The notes beneath the pieces are model-generated. The model was given only the letters and a program-made list of their open reading frames with translations. It searched no databases and was not told where the DNA came from. Shown here one piece after another: positions 55,390 through 57,000 of a stretch of 57,000 nt of DNA. The DNA lies in the NCBI GenBank assembly GCA_964035545.1, contig OZ037765.1, positions 2,333,001 through 2,390,000 on the forward strand, given 5' to 3'. This DNA comes from Bugula neritina. Its lineage: Eukaryota > Bryozoa > Gymnolaemata > Cheilostomatida > Bugulidae. The position numbers were made by a program, and so were the translations under genes. Each line of letters begins with the position of its first letter. Within the stretch, counting starts at the first letter, position 1.

Positions 55390-56607
55390 ATGAAATTATT
55401 TCCAGTTTCTGTGCTTTATGTGACAGTTACATTGACATGTCTTCGTAAGTAGTGATAATATACTCAGCTTAGGTAGTCAAACTTCTCTAGTGACTAAAGC
55501 TGGTTTCGTTGTACTTCAAGTGCTTTACCACAAACAAAGAGTAGTTAGACGAAATTAAGAAAGATAATTGGAAATGGGAAGTAATAAATGACCCTTGGGG
55601 CTGGTTTTAAATTGGTACTTTTGTTATACCTGAATTTTATTGCTGTATTGAGATTCTCTACATATACTCTCTTTGTTTTACATATGTACTGTCTTTAACT
55701 TATATACTCTTTAAGTTCCATAGAGCCTATTTATAGTACTTACTACTAGTGTTCAACTAATAAATCAACATCAGAATAACACGACTAAGCTGCTTGCCTT
55801 TACAGCTATACTAACCCCTATAATGCAACTAGATGATAGATACAAGTAGATCAGGCTGCGCGGGTGCAGTGTTGTATTGCGTAGTGTCTAGACACCAATC
55901 TAGGTGGTCAATAACTCATTTATCTTCTCAACTAAGCCTGTATATCACTTAGTTCAGTGATAGCTCTTATAGAACATGCCCAAGTCATTTAGTTGGCTAC
56001 ATGCTTTCCCATCTCACCCCTCTCTCCATTCTGTTAACTCTGGGCAGTCTACACCAAATACTTGCTGGGGAAGTTAGGTGGTCACATCTATAGCATGTAA
56101 CCTGTTCACTTGATTAGTCTTTCATTTGAAAATACTGGTTTTATGTTGCATTTATACATTTCACCATACGATCAGATACAACCACACGTGATCAGTGATA
56201 GACTCTTTAAATTCGATTTTTTTTTGTCATCAGTGCACTATATCAGTTATTTTATTATATTAATATTGGTCTTAGTAGAAGATTTGCTTGTAATATTTTA
56301 GTGTCACAGAAGCCTGTGGTCTCTCAGCTTAGTCTGGGGGCACCACCCAAGCATGTGGTACAGGTTAAAGTTACGGACCAGGTTTTGCTGTGTGAATACA
56401 CGCACCACGCTGGTATAGAAGGCACCGGTACCGGGTTTGGTGGCGGAGTAGGTGAAGGTTATTTCAGGCTCCACGACAACAACACGGTCACTTGTACATT
56501 TCCCGAAGACGGCACGAGTACACTGGCCTGTATGGCCATGATAAAAGTGTACAACGAGACAGATGTCCAGGGAAACATAACCTACTCAACTAGCATCTCT
56601 GCTCAAG
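55390..56607 (+). CDS. Unrecognised secreted or membrane protein, first two coding exons (partial)
   Basis: Exon 55390-55444 encodes MKLFPVSVLYVTVTLTCL, a signal-peptide-like hydrophobic start. It ends in phase 1 at GTAAGT and joins exon 56302-56607. That exon encodes about 102 residues: VSQLSLGAPPKHVVQVKV, several Cys, a Gly-rich stretch (GTGTGFGGGVGEGYF), and three N-glycosylation sequons (NNT, NET, NIT). Spacing of Cys and beta-like alternation suggest an extracellular domain, but I recognise no family. It stops at a phase-1 donor (CAAG/GTTTGC) that is weaker than the others, and the gene must continue off the right edge. A three-codon upstream ORF (ATG at 55350, stop at 55359-55361) precedes the start in the same exon. 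The junction and signal peptide are inferred. Confidence 0.6.
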
Positions 56608-57000
56608 GTTTGCGTCTTCTATTTAGAGTCTGTGTTCTACTTTTACCTGAAACATTATGGGGCTGCCACACTACAGTCAAAACGGCCATCTTGAACGCGT
56701 TTTCGAGGCTAAGCGTTGACCTCTGTGACGTCACAACTGTCTGATTTCTGAACGCAACTGTCAGTTTTTAGCGATGCGATGAAAGTTCGACATGTTGAAC
56801 TGTCATCGCTGAAGTTGAGCGATCAGCCAATCACTGACTGGCCAGGTTAACCCTGATTGGTTAAGTGCTTTTACTTTTTCCACGCGCTACTAGCGAGCAT
56901 TATTATTTGATTTGGTTCTTCGAAAATTATATTAATTTACTTTTAAAATAATTATGATGAAGTTATGTATGAAAGTTTCAATAAATCATGAAAATAAGTA
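56608..57000 (+). other. Intron 2 of the right-edge gene (to window end)
   Basis: It opens with a less AT-rich 240 bp (about 56640-56880) of unknown origin, with a few short inverted words (gttgaactgtcatcgctgaa, gagcgatcagccaatcac). AT-rich DNA follows. No exon was recognised. Confidence 0.35.

Overview
Eukaryotic, almost certainly animal, genomic DNA. Genes are split by many short GT-AG introns. The non-coding DNA is AT-rich and full of minisatellites. The ten genes I can rebuild from spliced exons are animal-type: a NEDD8 E2, DNMT2, the AP-1 mu chain, KHDC4, the cilium-linked WDR54, a SHIPPO/PG-repeat protein and a MAPKAP kinase. The window cannot place the species; a non-vertebrate metazoan (for example a sponge or other invertebrate) fits best, at low confidence. 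None of the genes is a single open frame. All models below were assembled by hand from splice junctions and phase, and every internal junction listed keeps the reading frame.  Layout, left to right: UBE2M first exon (minus, rest off the left edge); TRDMT1/DNMT2 (minus, 7 coding exons); a divergent promoter; phosphoglycerate mutase (plus, 5 exons); a SHIPPO/PG-repeat axonemal-type gene (plus, 11 exons); AP1M1 (minus, 11 exons), convergent with the previous gene; a divergent promoter; KHDC4 (plus, 15 exons, starting with a 17-nt coding exon and a 4.3-kb first intron that holds a DNA-transposon-like element); WDR54 (minus, 8 exons), convergent with KHDC4 and carrying three copies of a tRNA-derived SINE; a divergent region; a HIGD1-type gene (plus, 2 exons); a MAPKAPK2/3-type kinase (plus, 9 exons); about 4.7 kb without recognised coding exons; and the first two coding exons of an unrecognised secreted or membrane protein running off the right edge. 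The genes are unrelated housekeeping, signalling and ciliary functions; nothing suggests an operon or a shared pathway.  Two patterns stand out. (1) AT-rich tracts built from short jumbled words (TAATAGTAATAC-, GATTATGATAATC-, TCACTGACACT-like) lie close to gene 5' ends, mainly in first introns or 5'-UTR introns and on both sides of divergent promoters. They are missing from the two convergent spacers. (2) Several minisatellites include a splice junction in their repeat unit. A real 5' or 3' splice site is followed or preceded by tandem copies of itself, most strikingly in the MAPKAPK gene, where one whole 263-bp intron consists of about ten further copies of its own 5' splice site.
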